From Clostridia bacterium (lineage in GTDB: Bacteria; Bacillota; Clostridia; Oscillospirales; Acutalibacteraceae), in contig JAGALQ010000007.1 of assembly GCA_017625095.1 (NCBI GenBank), positions 36,349 through 100,348 on the forward strand: DNA of 64,000 nucleotides. Direction: 5' to 3'. Positions 41,853 through 50,945 of this stretch are shown one piece after another. The notes below the pieces were generated by a model. It did no database searches and was not told the origin of the DNA. It worked only from the letters and a program-made list of their open reading frames with translations. Positions within the stretch are counted from its first letter, which is position 1, and every line of letters begins with the position of its first letter. The position numbers and the translations under genes were made by a program.

Positions 41853-43343
41853 ATGCAACTTGCAGCGTTCGTTTTGTATTTCGTCGTTGTCCTTGGCATC
41901 GGCATGTTCTTCTTCCTTAAATCGAAGAGCGGCAATGATAAGGACTATTTCCTTGGCGGTCGTTCAATGGGTCCGTGGGTTACTGCTCTCAGTGCTCAGG
42001 CATCCGATATGAGCGGTTGGCTTCTCATGGGCTTCCCCGGCTCCATTCTTGCAATGGGTATGGGTCAGGTCTGGATTGGTATCGGTCTTGCACTCGGTAC
42101 AGCAGCTAACTGGATTTTTGTTGCAAGAAGACTTCGTAAGTTTTCACAGTGCGCAAACGATTCAATTACAATTCCGCAGTACCTTTCAAACAGATTTATG
42201 GCAAAGAGCCGTGCTCTTCAGATAATCTGTGCGGTTATTTTCCTTGTATTCTTCACAATCTACGTTGCTTCAAGCTTCGTTGCAGGTCAGAAGGTATTTA
42301 TACAGGTTGTTCCGCAGCTTGCCGAAACTCCCGAGATTGCTCTTCTTATTTTTGCTGTTATTATTATTCTTTATACATTTCTTGGCGGCTTCAAGGCTGT
42401 TTGCTGGACTGACTTCTTCCAGGGTCTTATGATGCTTGCAGCTCTTCTTGCTGTTCCGCTTGTTCTTGTATTCCTCAGAGATATTGATTACACTGTATTT
42501 GAAACAGTTGCAGGCGGCACAAATCCGCTCAATCCCTTTGCAGCAAGCTGGCAGGAAATTGTTTCCGGTCTTGCATGGGGTCTCGGTTACTTCGGTATGC
42601 CTCACATCATTGTCAGATTTATGTCTACAAAGAATGTTAAGGTGCTCAAAAAGTCTGCTACAATCGGTATTATCTGGGTTGTTCTTACCCTTGGTGCTGC
42701 TGTAGCTATGGCTCTTCTCGGCAGAGGCTTCGCTCCCACACAGGCACTTGTTGAAAACGGAAGCCAGGAGCTTGTTTTCATTACTCTTGTTCAGGATATT
42801 TTCAACGGTCCGTGGGCCTTTGTTGCAGGTCTTCTTCTTTCTGCTATCGTAGCTGCTGCAATGAGCACTGCTGACTCTCAGCTTCTTGTTGCTTCATCTT
42901 CGTTTACAAGCGATATTTATAAGCCTGTATTCCGCAAGAATGCTTCTGAGAAAGAAACACTCTGGGTAGGCAGAATAGTTGTTCTTATCATTGCTGTTGT
43001 TGCTTACTTTATTGCAAGCAGCAAGTCTGAAGGTGCTTCCAGCATCATGAGTCTTGTTGATAACGCATGGGGCGGCTTCGGTGCTGCATTCGGTCCCGTT
43101 ATTCTTCTTTCACTCTTCTGGAAGAGAACAACATACAAGGGCGCTATTGCGGGTGTTGTTGTAGGTGCGGTTGTAGACGTAGCATGGATGCTTCTTCTCT
43201 CTGAAACAGGCATTTACGAGCTTCTTCCCGGCTTTATTGCAGGTGGCCTCAGCTGTATTATCGTATCTCTTATCGATAAGAAGCCCTCTGCAGAGGTTGC
43301 AGCTCTGTTTGAAAAAGCTTCCAAGATTACAGATGAAGACTGA
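41853..43343 (+). CDS. putP: Sodium/proline symporter
   Basis: This is a 496-residue sodium:solute symporter (SSS family) with about 13 membrane segments. The N-terminal DYFLGGRSMGPWVTALSAQASDMSGWLL stretch (sodium-site region) and the later MSTADSQLLVASS match PutP closely. It imports proline coupled to sodium, for nutrition or osmoprotection. The ATG at 41853 has AGAGAGG upstream; an earlier frame start at 41817 lies in the leader hairpin. It is a single gene with its own promoter and leader dyad, ending at a bidirectional terminator. Confidence 0.92.
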   Translation: MQLAAFVLYFVVVLGIGMFFFLKSKSGNDKDYFLGGRSMGPWVTALSAQASDMSGWLLMGFPGSILAMGMGQVWIGIGLALGTAANWIFVARRLRKFSQCANDSITIPQYLSNRFMAKSRALQIICAVIFLVFFTIYVASSFVAGQKVFIQVVPQLAETPEIALLIFAVIIILYTFLGGFKAVCWTDFFQGLMMLAALLAVPLVLVFLRDIDYTVFETVAGGTNPLNPFAASWQEIVSGLAWGLGYFGMPHIIVRFMSTKNVKVLKKSATIGIIWVVLTLGAAVAMALLGRGFAPTQALVENGSQELVFITLVQDIFNGPWAFVAGLLLSAIVAAAMSTADSQLLVASSSFTSDIYKPVFRKNASEKETLWVGRIVVLIIAVVAYFIASSKSEGASSIMSLVDNAWGGFGAAFGPVILLSLFWKRTTYKGAIAGVVVGAVVDVAWMLLLSETGIYELLPGFIAGGLSCIIVSLIDKKPSAEVAALFEKASKITDED

Positions 43344-43359
43344 TATCTGAATAAAATCA

Positions 43360-43400
43360 AAGCCGTACGGTTTCTTTACGATTCCGTACGGCTTGTTTTA
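43360..43400. terminator. Bidirectional terminator between putP and the alarmone synthetase gene
   Basis: AAGCCGTACGG (43360-43370) pairs with CCGTACGGCTT (43384-43394); T- and A-rich flanks serve both strands. Confidence 0.88.
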
Positions 43401-44078
43401 TTGGCTGTTTACAAGTTTTCTGAGTGCTTCCATCCTCAGGTCAAGTGCGGCACTCTGTTCTGCGCAGAGCTTTAATTCGTCTGCCATTTCTTCGGTGAAT
43501 TCAAAATCCTTTTTGTATCTGAGCTGGTGCTCAAGGCTTGCCCAGAAGTCCATCGCGAGTGTGCGCAGCTGGATTTCAACCTTCATAAGCCTCTTTTCGT
43601 GTGCCAGATAAATCGGCACTGCGACGATAAGGTGCAGGCTGCGGTAGCCGTTTTCCTTAGGCTCGGCGATATAATCTTTGCGTCTTATGAGCATTATATC
43701 ATCCTGCTTGAGGAGCGCATCAGCCAGCAGATAAACGTCTTCGGGGAATGTGCATATAACTCTTATTCCTGCAACGTCATTGATGTATTTTTCAACCGAA
43801 TCAACGTCAAACGGCAGATTTTTTCGCTCTACCTTTTCCGTTATGCTGTCAAACGTTTTAATGCGTGTTCTGATTGAGCTTATGGGGTTGCGGTCGTGCT
43901 CGAGTGAAAATTCTTCGTTAAGCACCTTGAATTTGGTTTCAATCTCCATCAGGGCACATCGGTAATATGCCATCAGCAGGTCGAAATCCTTCATTTTTTC
44001 CTGAATCCATTCGATGGTATCCGAATCGATTTTCTGCATCAGCCTTACGGCTTTTTTAGCTTTGATTTTCTGTTCCAT
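43398..44078 (-). CDS. Small alarmone synthetase (RelQ-like GTP pyrophosphokinase)
   Basis: The 226-residue synthetase-only RelA/SpoT homologue makes (p)ppGpp. The RSD fold shows SIRTRIKTFDSITEKVER, DVAGIRVICTF, the PKENGYRSLHLIV G-loop-like motif and VEIQLRTLAMDFWASLEH, with the catalytic Glu in EIQLRT. There is no hydrolase domain. ATG 44078 has GAGGAA 8 bases upstream and starts inside the end of the histidine kinase gene (overlap about 23 bases), so it is the third gene of a response regulator-kinase-synthetase operon. This ties alarmone synthesis to whatever the two-component system senses. Confidence 0.92.
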   Translation of the reverse strand: MEQKIKAKKAVRLMQKIDSDTIEWIQEKMKDFDLLMAYYRCALMEIETKFKVLNEEFSLEHDRNPISSIRTRIKTFDSITEKVERKNLPFDVDSVEKYINDVAGIRVICTFPEDVYLLADALLKQDDIMLIRRKDYIAEPKENGYRSLHLIVAVPIYLAHEKRLMKVEIQLRTLAMDFWASLEHQLRYKKDFEFTEEMADELKLCAEQSAALDLRMEALRKLVNSQ

Positions 44079-45600
44079 TATCTGTTTCCTCAGCCTTTTT
44101 GATATCAAAGGTGAATGTTACGCCGCCTTCGGTGTTTTCAACCGAGTAGGGCATACCGTGAAGCTCCTGAATTGCCTTGACAATCGAGAGACCTATTCCG
44201 AATCTGCCTTCAGCTCTCGAGTGTGCTTTATCCGAGCGGTAAAAGCTCTGCCAGATGCTGTCAAGCTCGTTCTCTGCGATGTGGTCACCTGTGTTATATA
44301 CGGCTATTCTGATAAAATCTTCGTGCTCCTGAGCTGTGAGCCTGATAAGCTTTTCGCCCTTTGCGTGAGCAAGTGCGTTTGAAACGTAATTGTGTATAAC
44401 CATATCCAGCTTGTCGGGGTCACCGTATGCGATAAGACCTTCGGGAATTTCTTTGGTTATTCTGATTCCGTTTTCCTGGGCAAGAATATCGTATGTGTCA
44501 ATGCTCTCTTCAATAAACTTTTTGACTTCAAAGATGCGGGGCTTTAATTCGTATGCGCCTGATTCGTATTTTGAAAGCTCGAGCATATCGCAGACAAGTC
44601 TGTTCATTTTGTGTGTTTCTTCGATTATGATATCGCAGTATTCATCGCTGCCTGCGCGGTTTGATTTGATTCCGAGCTTGAGTCCCTCTGCGTACCCCTG
44701 GATGATTGCTATGGGTGTTTTAAGTTCATGTGAAGCGTTGGAGACAAATTCCTTGCGCATTTTTTCTATACGTCTTTCGTGCTCGATATCTGCTTCAAGC
44801 TGTTCGTTTTTCTTTTGCAGATCCCTAAGTGTGCTGTCAAGAGAGGAGGAGAGAACGTTGATGCTCTGACCAAGCTCGCCGATTTCGTTGTTGTTGTACG
44901 GCGGACACTTTTGCGAGAAATCCATTTTTGCCATTGCACGTGTGATTTTGTTCATTTCAAGAAGCGGTCTTGTGAAATGGAAAAGATAGAAATAAAGCGA
45001 AATCATTATAAGTGCAAATGTAGCTATTGCGATAATGCTGACGTATCGCGTAGTGGCATTGGCTGCATTTCCGAGATAATTCATCTGCGCATACAGTTTG
45101 ATTATGTTACCGTTTTCGGCAATGGATGTGTATCGCATATACTGCAGGCCTGTATCTGTATCAACAAGTCGGTCAAGGGAATTGCCGTTGCGCATTGTTT
45201 TGTGAGACGTTGTTTTGAGGTTTCTTGAGCGCAACACATCAAAAACGCTGAATTCTTCGCCTTCTTTCCACCCCTGCATAACACGGCTTACTTCAGAGTC
45301 GTACAGCAGATGACCCGAACGGTTGAGTATTTCTACCTCGATGTTATTGCTTTTCTCGACAACAGACATATCATCGTAAAAATCAACGCTGTTGTACATA
45401 ATCACTTCAACCTGTTCACTGATATCCAGCAGATGATTGCTCAGTCGCATTGTGTAAAGAAGCGGTATGAGCTGTGAGTTTGCAATAAGTATGGCAAAGC
45501 TGCCGATACAGATGAAAAATGCCGCAATTCCGAAGAGCTGAGTGCGCACCGAATACTTGCGGCTCATAAACTTCGGAAATACTTTTCGTAACAGTTTCAT
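44056..45600 (-). CDS. Two-component sensor histidine kinase
   Basis: This is a 514-residue membrane kinase: transmembrane segments at about 22-42 and 187-207 flank an extracellular sensor of about 145 residues; then a HAMP domain (208-260), HisKA with phospho-acceptor His 291 in SNASHELKTPIA, and a HATPase domain with N-box HNYVSNALAHA and GRFGIGLSIVKAI. The HAMP-HisKA organisation pairs with the OmpR-type regulator encoded four bases upstream. The stimulus is unknown. The following alarmone-synthetase gene overlaps its end. Confidence 0.93.
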   Translation of the reverse strand: MKLLRKVFPKFMSRKYSVRTQLFGIAAFFICIGSFAILIANSQLIPLLYTMRLSNHLLDISEQVEVIMYNSVDFYDDMSVVEKSNNIEVEILNRSGHLLYDSEVSRVMQGWKEGEEFSVFDVLRSRNLKTTSHKTMRNGNSLDRLVDTDTGLQYMRYTSIAENGNIIKLYAQMNYLGNAANATTRYVSIIAIATFALIMISLYFYLFHFTRPLLEMNKITRAMAKMDFSQKCPPYNNNEIGELGQSINVLSSSLDSTLRDLQKKNEQLEADIEHERRIEKMRKEFVSNASHELKTPIAIIQGYAEGLKLGIKSNRAGSDEYCDIIIEETHKMNRLVCDMLELSKYESGAYELKPRIFEVKKFIEESIDTYDILAQENGIRITKEIPEGLIAYGDPDKLDMVIHNYVSNALAHAKGEKLIRLTAQEHEDFIRIAVYNTGDHIAENELDSIWQSFYRSDKAHSRAEGRFGIGLSIVKAIQELHGMPYSVENTEGGVTFTFDIKKAEETDNGTENQS

Positions 45601-45603
45601 AAA

Positions 45604-46284
45604 TTAGTCCGCCTCAATTTTATAACCGATACCGTAAACTGTTTTGAGGTGCGTGTTACCCCAATCACCGAGCTTTGTGCGAAGCCTTGCAACGTGGCTG
45701 TCAACCGTTCTTATATCGCCTGAGTAGTCATAACCCCAGATGTCGTCAAGCAGCTGCTCGCGTGAGAAAACTCTGCCGACTGATGAGAGAAGTTTGAGCA
45801 GTATGTTGTATTCCTTGAGTGTAAGCTCAAGTGCAGCGTCATCAAGAGTAATAACGTGTGCGGATTCGTCAACGGTGAGTCCGTCAAGTGTAACGGTTTG
45901 AGCAGTCTGCTCAGGCTCGTTGCCTGTTCTGCGAAGAAGTGCGGCAACGCGCTTCATAAGTACGCTCGGGCTGAACGGCTTTGTAACGTAGTCATCGGCA
46001 CCTGCTTCAAATCCCATAAGCTCGTCAAATTCTTCGCTTCTTGCCGTCAGCATGAGCACGGGTACGTTAGATGTTTTTCTTATTTCGCGGCAGGCTGCCC
46101 AGCCGTCAAGGTTGGGCATCATAACGTCGAGTATTATTGCTGCCGTGTCGGGATTCTGCTCGAAAAGCTCAAGTGCAACGTCACCGTCGTTTGCTTCGAG
46201 CGGTTCGTATCCTTCACTTGCAAGAAAGTCGCAGACCAATCTGCGGATTCTTGCCTCGTCGTCTGCTACAATTATTTTTTTCAT
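45604..46284 (-). CDS. OmpR-family response regulator
   Basis: The 226-residue protein has a receiver domain with phospho-acceptor Asp 53 in ILDVMMPNLDG, conserved VLMLTARSE and TKPFSP switch residues, and a C-terminal winged-helix DNA-binding domain (LTLKEYNILLKLLSS...FSREQLLDDIWGY...VDSHVARLRTKL). ATG 46284 has AAAGGATGG upstream; the longer frame to 46326 has no ribosome site. It is the first gene of the minus-strand operon with its kinase and the alarmone synthetase. The target genes are unknown. Confidence 0.93.
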   Translation of the reverse strand: MKKIIVADDEARIRRLVCDFLASEGYEPLEANDGDVALELFEQNPDTAAIILDVMMPNLDGWAACREIRKTSNVPVLMLTARSEEFDELMGFEAGADDYVTKPFSPSVLMKRVAALLRRTGNEPEQTAQTVTLDGLTVDESAHVITLDDAALELTLKEYNILLKLLSSVGRVFSREQLLDDIWGYDYSGDIRTVDSHVARLRTKLGDWGNTHLKTVYGIGYKIEAD

Positions 46285-46385
46285 TTTTGTTCCATCCTTT
46301 GTTTTGGTGTAATTATATATTAACATAAGCGCATTTTATCCGCAATATCTTTAATAATCAGTTTACAAATTTGCAACAGCTTTCC

Positions 46386-46414
46386 GTAATATTAGTCAAA
46401 CGGGTTACATATTT
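46386..46414 (+). promoter_or_regulatory. Possible sigma-E-type promoter upstream of the spoIVFA-like gene
   Basis: GTAATATT (46386-46393) and CATATTT (46408-46414) are 14 bases apart, similar in layout to Bacillus sigma-E promoters (ATA-rich -35, CATA-type -10). This is tentative. Confidence 0.3.
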
Positions 46415-46454
46415 ATTTACTCAGTGATGATTTTGTGTATCGGGAGGCGTGGCT

Positions 46455-47210
46455 TTGTCAGGATTTGATGAAATGTATTCGGATTCAAGCGTTAGAAAAA
46501 ATAAAAAGAAGAAAAAAGATAAGAAATCGGATTGGCTTGTCTCGCTTTCTTCTGCTCAGCTTGTGCTTGCCGTTATCGGTGTTGTGCTCGTTTTTGCACT
46601 TTCAAAAATGTCACCGATGACTTTTTCAGCCTTGCGTGACGAATTCAATATTATTATGCAGACGGATATGAGTATCAGCGAAACCCTCGGGCGCATCCGC
46701 AGTGTGTTTTTGCCCGGCGTTATTCAGCCTTCAGAAGAAGAGAGTACGGCTTCAGGAGGTGAAGACGTTGAGGTTTATATGGCGGAGGATAACGTATGCT
46801 TCGCTCCGCTTGACACAACCGTGAAAATGGTTGTGCCCGTCAACGGCGAGATAACCTCACGGTTCGGCTATCGAAATCATCCGATAACCGGTAAATTCGG
46901 AATACATAACGGCACAGACATTGCCGCACCCGAAGGCACCGATATTCTGGCAGCGTTTGACGGCAGGGTAGAGGAAATCGGCTTTAATAAAGTGAGAGGT
47001 AATTATATTCTGCTTTCACACGGAGGTGAAACAAAGACTCTTTATATGCACTGCAGCGAAATAATTGCACCTGAGGGCGCTGTTGTAAGGCAGGGTGAAG
47101 TGATTGCAAGGGTAGGTAATACAGGTTGGTCAACAGGTCCGCATCTTCATTTTTCAATTACAGTCGGCGGAAAATACTGCAATCCGGAGTGGCTGATTAA
47201 TGACGTTTAA
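46455..47210 (+). CDS. M23-domain membrane protein, SpoIVFA-like
   Basis: The 251-residue protein has a very lysine-rich cytoplasmic N-terminus, one membrane segment (about 35-51), a linker and a LytM/M23 domain with intact zinc-site motifs (HNGTDIA and HLHFSITV). It is directly followed by an M50 protease gene overlapping by 11 bases, which is the spoIVFA-spoIVFB arrangement; SpoIVFA anchors and inhibits the sigma-K-processing protease SpoIVFB. Retained M23 residues mean enzymatic activity is not excluded. TTG 46455 has GGGAGG 7 bases upstream; GTG 46449 is too close to it. A sigma-E-like promoter lies upstream. Confidence 0.75.
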   Translation: MSGFDEMYSDSSVRKNKKKKKDKKSDWLVSLSSAQLVLAVIGVVLVFALSKMSPMTFSALRDEFNIIMQTDMSISETLGRIRSVFLPGVIQPSEEESTASGGEDVEVYMAEDNVCFAPLDTTVKMVVPVNGEITSRFGYRNHPITGKFGIHNGTDIAAPEGTDILAAFDGRVEEIGFNKVRGNYILLSHGGETKTLYMHCSEIIAPEGAVVRQGEVIARVGNTGWSTGPHLHFSITVGGKYCNPEWLINDV

Positions 47211-47796
47211 CGTTCATAAAACCCGTGTGAAAGTCAGTTTTTTCTTTTTTGTCACCGCTTGTGTTGCGCTCGTGCTCGATACAACCGATACGGCGGCACT
47301 TGCGCTTTGTGCGGCTGTTATTCACGAATCGGGGCATCTTGTGTGTATGCTTTTGTGCGGTGAAAGACCGTCGGAGGTTTTTCTTGCACCTTTTGGTATG
47401 AGCATAACACGTTTTCCGTGCGGCAGCTGCAGACGTGAGGCGATGATTGCTTTTGCAGGTCCTGCGGCAAATCTTTTTGCTGCTGCCGTGCTGATTGTGT
47501 TTATGCTTGTTTGCAGGACTTCCGCTTTGCTGAAGCCGGTTGCGGTCAATGTTGCGCTTGCGGCTTTCAATCTTTTGCCGATTGAACCTCTTGATTGCGG
47601 CAGGGCGGTAAAATATCTGCTTATGTCAAGATTTAACACACTCAGAGCTGAAAGAACAGCCTTTTTTATCGGTGTTGTGTTCCTTGTGCCGCTGTCGGCA
47701 ATGGGCTTTTTTGTGTTGATACGAAGCCGATATAATGTGACTCTTCTTATTGCATCTGTTTATTTATCGTGGATGCTCTTGAAAAGAAAGCAATAA
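47200..47796 (+). CDS. M50 intramembrane metalloprotease, SpoIVFB-like
   Basis: The 198-residue protein has about five membrane segments, the zinc motif HESGH at 42-46 and the partner Asp 132 in NLLPIEPLDCGR (usual LDGG reads LDCG). In Bacillus, SpoIVFB removes the pro-sequence of sigma-K in the mother cell. This protein lacks the C-terminal CBS domain that binds ATP in Bacillus SpoIVFB, so it is about 90 residues shorter. The overlap with the M23 gene and sporulation genes elsewhere in the window support the role, but another M50 function is possible. Confidence 0.75.
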   Translation: MTFNVHKTRVKVSFFFFVTACVALVLDTTDTAALALCAAVIHESGHLVCMLLCGERPSEVFLAPFGMSITRFPCGSCRREAMIAFAGPAANLFAAAVLIVFMLVCRTSALLKPVAVNVALAAFNLLPIEPLDCGRAVKYLLMSRFNTLRAERTAFFIGVVFLVPLSAMGFFVLIRSRYNVTLLIASVYLSWMLLKRKQ

Positions 47797-47837
47797 TCCG
47801 ATATAATAACACTAACTATTGTGTTTTGGAGGAACTT

Positions 47838-49712
47838 ATGCTTTCCGAAAGAGTTGAAAGAATACTTCCGCTCGTTCAGAAACCCGGACGTTATACCGGC
47901 GGCGAACTGAACAGCGTTGTGAAAAATGCATCCGATGTTGATATTCGATATGCGTTCTGCTTCCCCGATACTTATGAGGTCGGTATGTCGCATCTCGGTA
48001 TAAAAATACTTTATTCACTTGTCAATGCCCGTGAAGATGCGTGGTGTGAGCGTGTCTTTGCTCCCTGGGTTGATATGGAGGAGCAGATGCGCAAAAACAA
48101 TATTCTGCTCTACGGTCTTGAAAGCGGTGATCCTATAAGGGATTTTGATCTGATAGGTTTTACTCTTCAGTATGAAATGAGCTATTCAAACGTGCTGAAT
48201 ATGCTTGACCTTGCAGGTTTGCCCGTGCGCTCAAAAGACCGCAAAGACCTTACACCTGTTGTTATTGCAGGCGGTCCTTGTGTATGCAATGCGGAGCCTA
48301 TGGCAGACTTTTTTGATATTATGCTCCCGGGTGAGGGTGAAGAGGTTACAAATGATCTTATCGACCTGCTCAAAGAGCATAAGGCAAAGGGCTCGACAAA
48401 GCAGGAGTTTTTGCTTGAAGCGGCAAAAATCAAAGGCGTTTATGTGCCATCGCTTTATGATATCGAATACAACGAAGACAACACCGTCAAGGCTATTAAG
48501 CCGCTCGGTACTGCTCCCGAAAAAGTTGAAAAGCGTATTATAAGTGACCTTGATAAGGTCTATTTTCCCGAGAAATTTATCGTTCCGTCTGTTGAGATAA
48601 TACACGACAGAGCGGTTGCAGAAATATTCCGCGGCTGTATCAGAGGCTGTCGCTTCTGTCAGGCGGGATATATCTACCGTCCCATCCGCGAAAAGCAGGC
48701 TGATACGGTTAACAGAGACTGTAAAAATATCTGCGATTCAACAGGTTATGATGAGGTTTCTCTCTGTTCACTGAGCACAAGTGATTACACAAATCTTGAG
48801 GAGCTTCTCAACAAGCTTCTTGACTGGACGGAGAAGGATAAGGTTAACGTTGCATTGCCTTCACTGCGTGCGGATAATTTTTCTAAAGAGCTTTCACAGC
48901 GTCTTGCCAGTGTGCGTCGCAGCGGTCTCACTTTTGCTCCCGAAGCAGGTACACAGCGCATGCGTGATGTTATCAATAAGAACATTACCGAAGAAGAGAT
49001 TCTCTCTGCTGCACGCAAAGCGTTTGACGGAGGCTGGACAAGCGTTAAGCTCTACTTTATGCTCGGCCTGCCGACAGAAACCGACGAAGATATCGTTGCC
49101 GTTGCACAGCTTGCACAGAAGGTTGTCGATGAGTTTTACCGCAACCCCAATAAGCCCAAGGGCAAGAGTGTAAGTGTCAGCATCAGCGTTGCACCGTTTG
49201 TGCCCAAGCCTTTCACACCTTTCCAGTGGGAAGCACAGAATTCCAAGGAAGAGCTTCTTCGCAAGCAGCAGCTTGTTATCAGCAGCCTTACAAGCCGTAA
49301 GATTTCGCTCACCAGACATAATACCGATATGAGTTTCCTTGAAGGTGTTTTTGCAAGAGGCGACAGAAGACTGTCAGACGTTATCGAAACAGCGTGGCGC
49401 AAGGGCTGTAAGCTTGACGGCTGGGAAGAGTGTCTGCGTCTTGACGATTGGATGTCCAGCTTCGAAGATTGCGGAATATCACCGGAGTTTTATGCAAACC
49501 GTGAGCGTGCGCTCGATGAAATACTGCCTTGGGATCACCTCGATTACGGTGTCACAAAATCTCACCTTGTCAGAGAATATAACAAGGCTCACAGTAACGA
49601 AACAACACCGCACTGCCGTGAAAAATGTGCAGGCTGCGGAGCAAATAAACTGAACGGAGGCGAATGCGATGCGCTGCGTGAGAGTGCTGCTTGCAAAAAA
49701 GGGCAGAGCTAA
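47838..49712 (+). CDS. B12-binding-type radical SAM protein (TIGR03960 family)
   Basis: The 624-residue radical SAM enzyme has a cobalamin-binding-like N-terminal region and the cluster motif FRGCIRGCRFCQAGY (CxxxCxxC) in the centre, with a cysteine-rich C-terminus (CREKCAGCGA). The family is found next to a DUF2344 partner, as here, and is often located near rRNA/tRNA modification or ribosomal protein genes, but its substrate is unknown. ATG 47838 has GGAGG eight bases upstream; the frame extends to 47769 without a site. The partner gene starts 44 bases before its stop, so the pair is co-translated. Confidence 0.9.
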   Translation: MLSERVERILPLVQKPGRYTGGELNSVVKNASDVDIRYAFCFPDTYEVGMSHLGIKILYSLVNAREDAWCERVFAPWVDMEEQMRKNNILLYGLESGDPIRDFDLIGFTLQYEMSYSNVLNMLDLAGLPVRSKDRKDLTPVVIAGGPCVCNAEPMADFFDIMLPGEGEEVTNDLIDLLKEHKAKGSTKQEFLLEAAKIKGVYVPSLYDIEYNEDNTVKAIKPLGTAPEKVEKRIISDLDKVYFPEKFIVPSVEIIHDRAVAEIFRGCIRGCRFCQAGYIYRPIREKQADTVNRDCKNICDSTGYDEVSLCSLSTSDYTNLEELLNKLLDWTEKDKVNVALPSLRADNFSKELSQRLASVRRSGLTFAPEAGTQRMRDVINKNITEEEILSAARKAFDGGWTSVKLYFMLGLPTETDEDIVAVAQLAQKVVDEFYRNPNKPKGKSVSVSISVAPFVPKPFTPFQWEAQNSKEELLRKQQLVISSLTSRKISLTRHNTDMSFLEGVFARGDRRLSDVIETAWRKGCKLDGWEECLRLDDWMSSFEDCGISPEFYANRERALDEILPWDHLDYGVTKSHLVREYNKAHSNETTPHCREKCAGCGANKLNGGECDALRESAACKKGQS

Positions 49713-50325
49713 ATATACGTCACATCTTGATATGCAGCGCTGTATGATGCGCGCTGTACGACGTGCGGGAATTGAGCTGTGGTATACCGAGGGCTTCAAT
49801 CCGCACCCCTATGTTACGTTTGCACTTCCGCTTCCTCTCGGTGTCGAAAGCGAGGGCGAGCCTGTTGATATCCGCCTTGAGGGCGATATGACAAACGAGC
49901 AGGTGCGTGACAGACTCAATGCAACAATGCCTGAAGGCATCACAGTTGTCAGCGTAGACGATGCCGTGCACAAGCCTGCAGATATAGCTTTTGCAAGCTA
50001 CTGTATTGAGCTTTACGGCGCACCCGGTCTTGCGGCAAAGATCAGCGATGCACTTGCCTGCGGCAATCTTCCTGCCGAAAAGCTCGGCAAGGCAGGACGC
50101 AAGAAGGTGACAAAGCAGATAAACGTTGCTGAGCTTATGGGTGAATATACCGTTGAAGACTTGGGTGAGAGCATTGTTATCAACATAATTCTTGCCGCAG
50201 GAAGTCAGAAAAATGCAAGCCCGTTTATACTTCTCGATGCCATCTCAGGTGTAATAGGGGAGAAGCCGGAATACCGCAAAATCACCCGTAAAGCAATTTT
50301 ACTTGCAAACCTGGAAAAATTTTAA
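49669..50325 (+). CDS. TIGR03936/DUF2344 radical-SAM-associated protein
   Basis: The 218-residue protein starts MRCVRVLLAKKGRAKYTSHLD and has the family segment GIELWYTEGFNPHPYVTFALPLPLGVES. It is encoded with the preceding radical SAM protein in many Clostridia, sometimes fused to it, and presumably acts as its RNA- or substrate-binding partner. CGGAGG lies upstream of the ATG, inside the radical SAM gene. In many Firmicutes rplU-rpmA follow this pair; here the next gene is rplS. Confidence 0.9.
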   Translation: MRCVRVLLAKKGRAKYTSHLDMQRCMMRAVRRAGIELWYTEGFNPHPYVTFALPLPLGVESEGEPVDIRLEGDMTNEQVRDRLNATMPEGITVVSVDDAVHKPADIAFASYCIELYGAPGLAAKISDALACGNLPAEKLGKAGRKKVTKQINVAELMGEYTVEDLGESIVINIILAAGSQKNASPFILLDAISGVIGEKPEYRKITRKAILLANLEKF

Positions 50326-50333
50326 AAAAACAC

Positions 50334-50362
50334 TTGCATTTTGTATTTGTTTGTGTTAATAT
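50334..50362 (+). promoter_or_regulatory. Sigma-A promoter for rplS
   Basis: TTGCAT (50334-50339) and TAATAT (50357-50362) are 17 bases apart. Confidence 0.65.
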
Positions 50363-50369
50363 ACTTTAG

Positions 50370-50475
50370 CGTTTGTTGTCCGTCATTATCCGTGACGGGT
50401 ATTAATGCAAATAACATTAAGGCTGGCGGTCCTCTTTCGCGACTGATTCGATACGAACGCCTGTAAATTTATGGA
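50370..50475 (+). ncRNA. Probable L19 (rplS) mRNA leader
   Basis: The 110-base 5' region of rplS contains a hairpin CCGTCA/TGACGG (50380-50398) and a GGCGGTC...CGATACGAACGCC region shortly before the ribosome site, in the position of the autoregulatory L19 leader of Firmicutes. Assignment rests on position, structure and resemblance of the GATACGAACGCCTG segment, not on a covariance search. Confidence 0.5.
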
Positions 50476-50485
50476 GGAAATTAAA

Positions 50486-50830
50486 ATGGACGCATTGAAA
50501 ATCATTGCACAGGACAGCATCAAGGCTGAGAAGCCCGTCGCAGAAGTTGGCGACACCGTCAGAGTTGACGTTAAAATCCGTGAAGGTGAAAGAGAAAGAA
50601 TTCAGGCTTTCGAAGGTATCGTTATCGCTCATAAGGGCAGCGGTGTTTCCGAAACATTCACAGTTCGCCGTGTTTCCTACGGTGTAGGTATTGAAAGAGT
50701 TTTCCCTGTTCACTCTCCCAATGTTGCTAAGGTTACCACAATCAGAAAAGGTAAGGTTCGCAGAGCAAAGCTTTACTATCTTCGTGACAGAGTCGGTAAG
50801 GCAGCAAAGGTTAAGCAGGATATCAAATAA
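50486..50830 (+). CDS. rplS: 50S ribosomal protein L19
   Basis: The 114-residue ribosomal protein at the 30S-50S interface is highly conserved ([59 protein letters not shown]). ATG 50486 has ATGGAGGAA 11 bases upstream, so the in-frame ATG at 50471 is part of the ribosome site. The gene has its own promoter, a structured leader and a terminator. The following lepB-lepB-rbgA-rnhB order resembles the rplS-ylqF-rnhB region of Bacillus. Confidence 0.97.
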   Translation: MDALKIIAQDSIKAEKPVAEVGDTVRVDVKIREGERERIQAFEGIVIAHKGSGVSETFTVRRVSYGVGIERVFPVHSPNVAKVTTIRKGKVRRAKLYYLRDRVGKAAKVKQDIK

Positions 50831-50852
50831 TTTAATTTTCCTGAACAAAATG

Positions 50853-50884
50853 AGGAACAAGTCTTGTGCTTGTTCCTTTTTTTT
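50853..50884 (+). terminator. Terminator after rplS
   Basis: AGGAACAAG (50853-50861) pairs with CTTGTTCCT (50869-50877), followed by a T run. Confidence 0.92.
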
Positions 50885-50945
50885 GTTATAATATATGCTG
50901 AGCGATTATATTTGCTCACAAATCAGTGTATTAGCAGGTGAAGAA

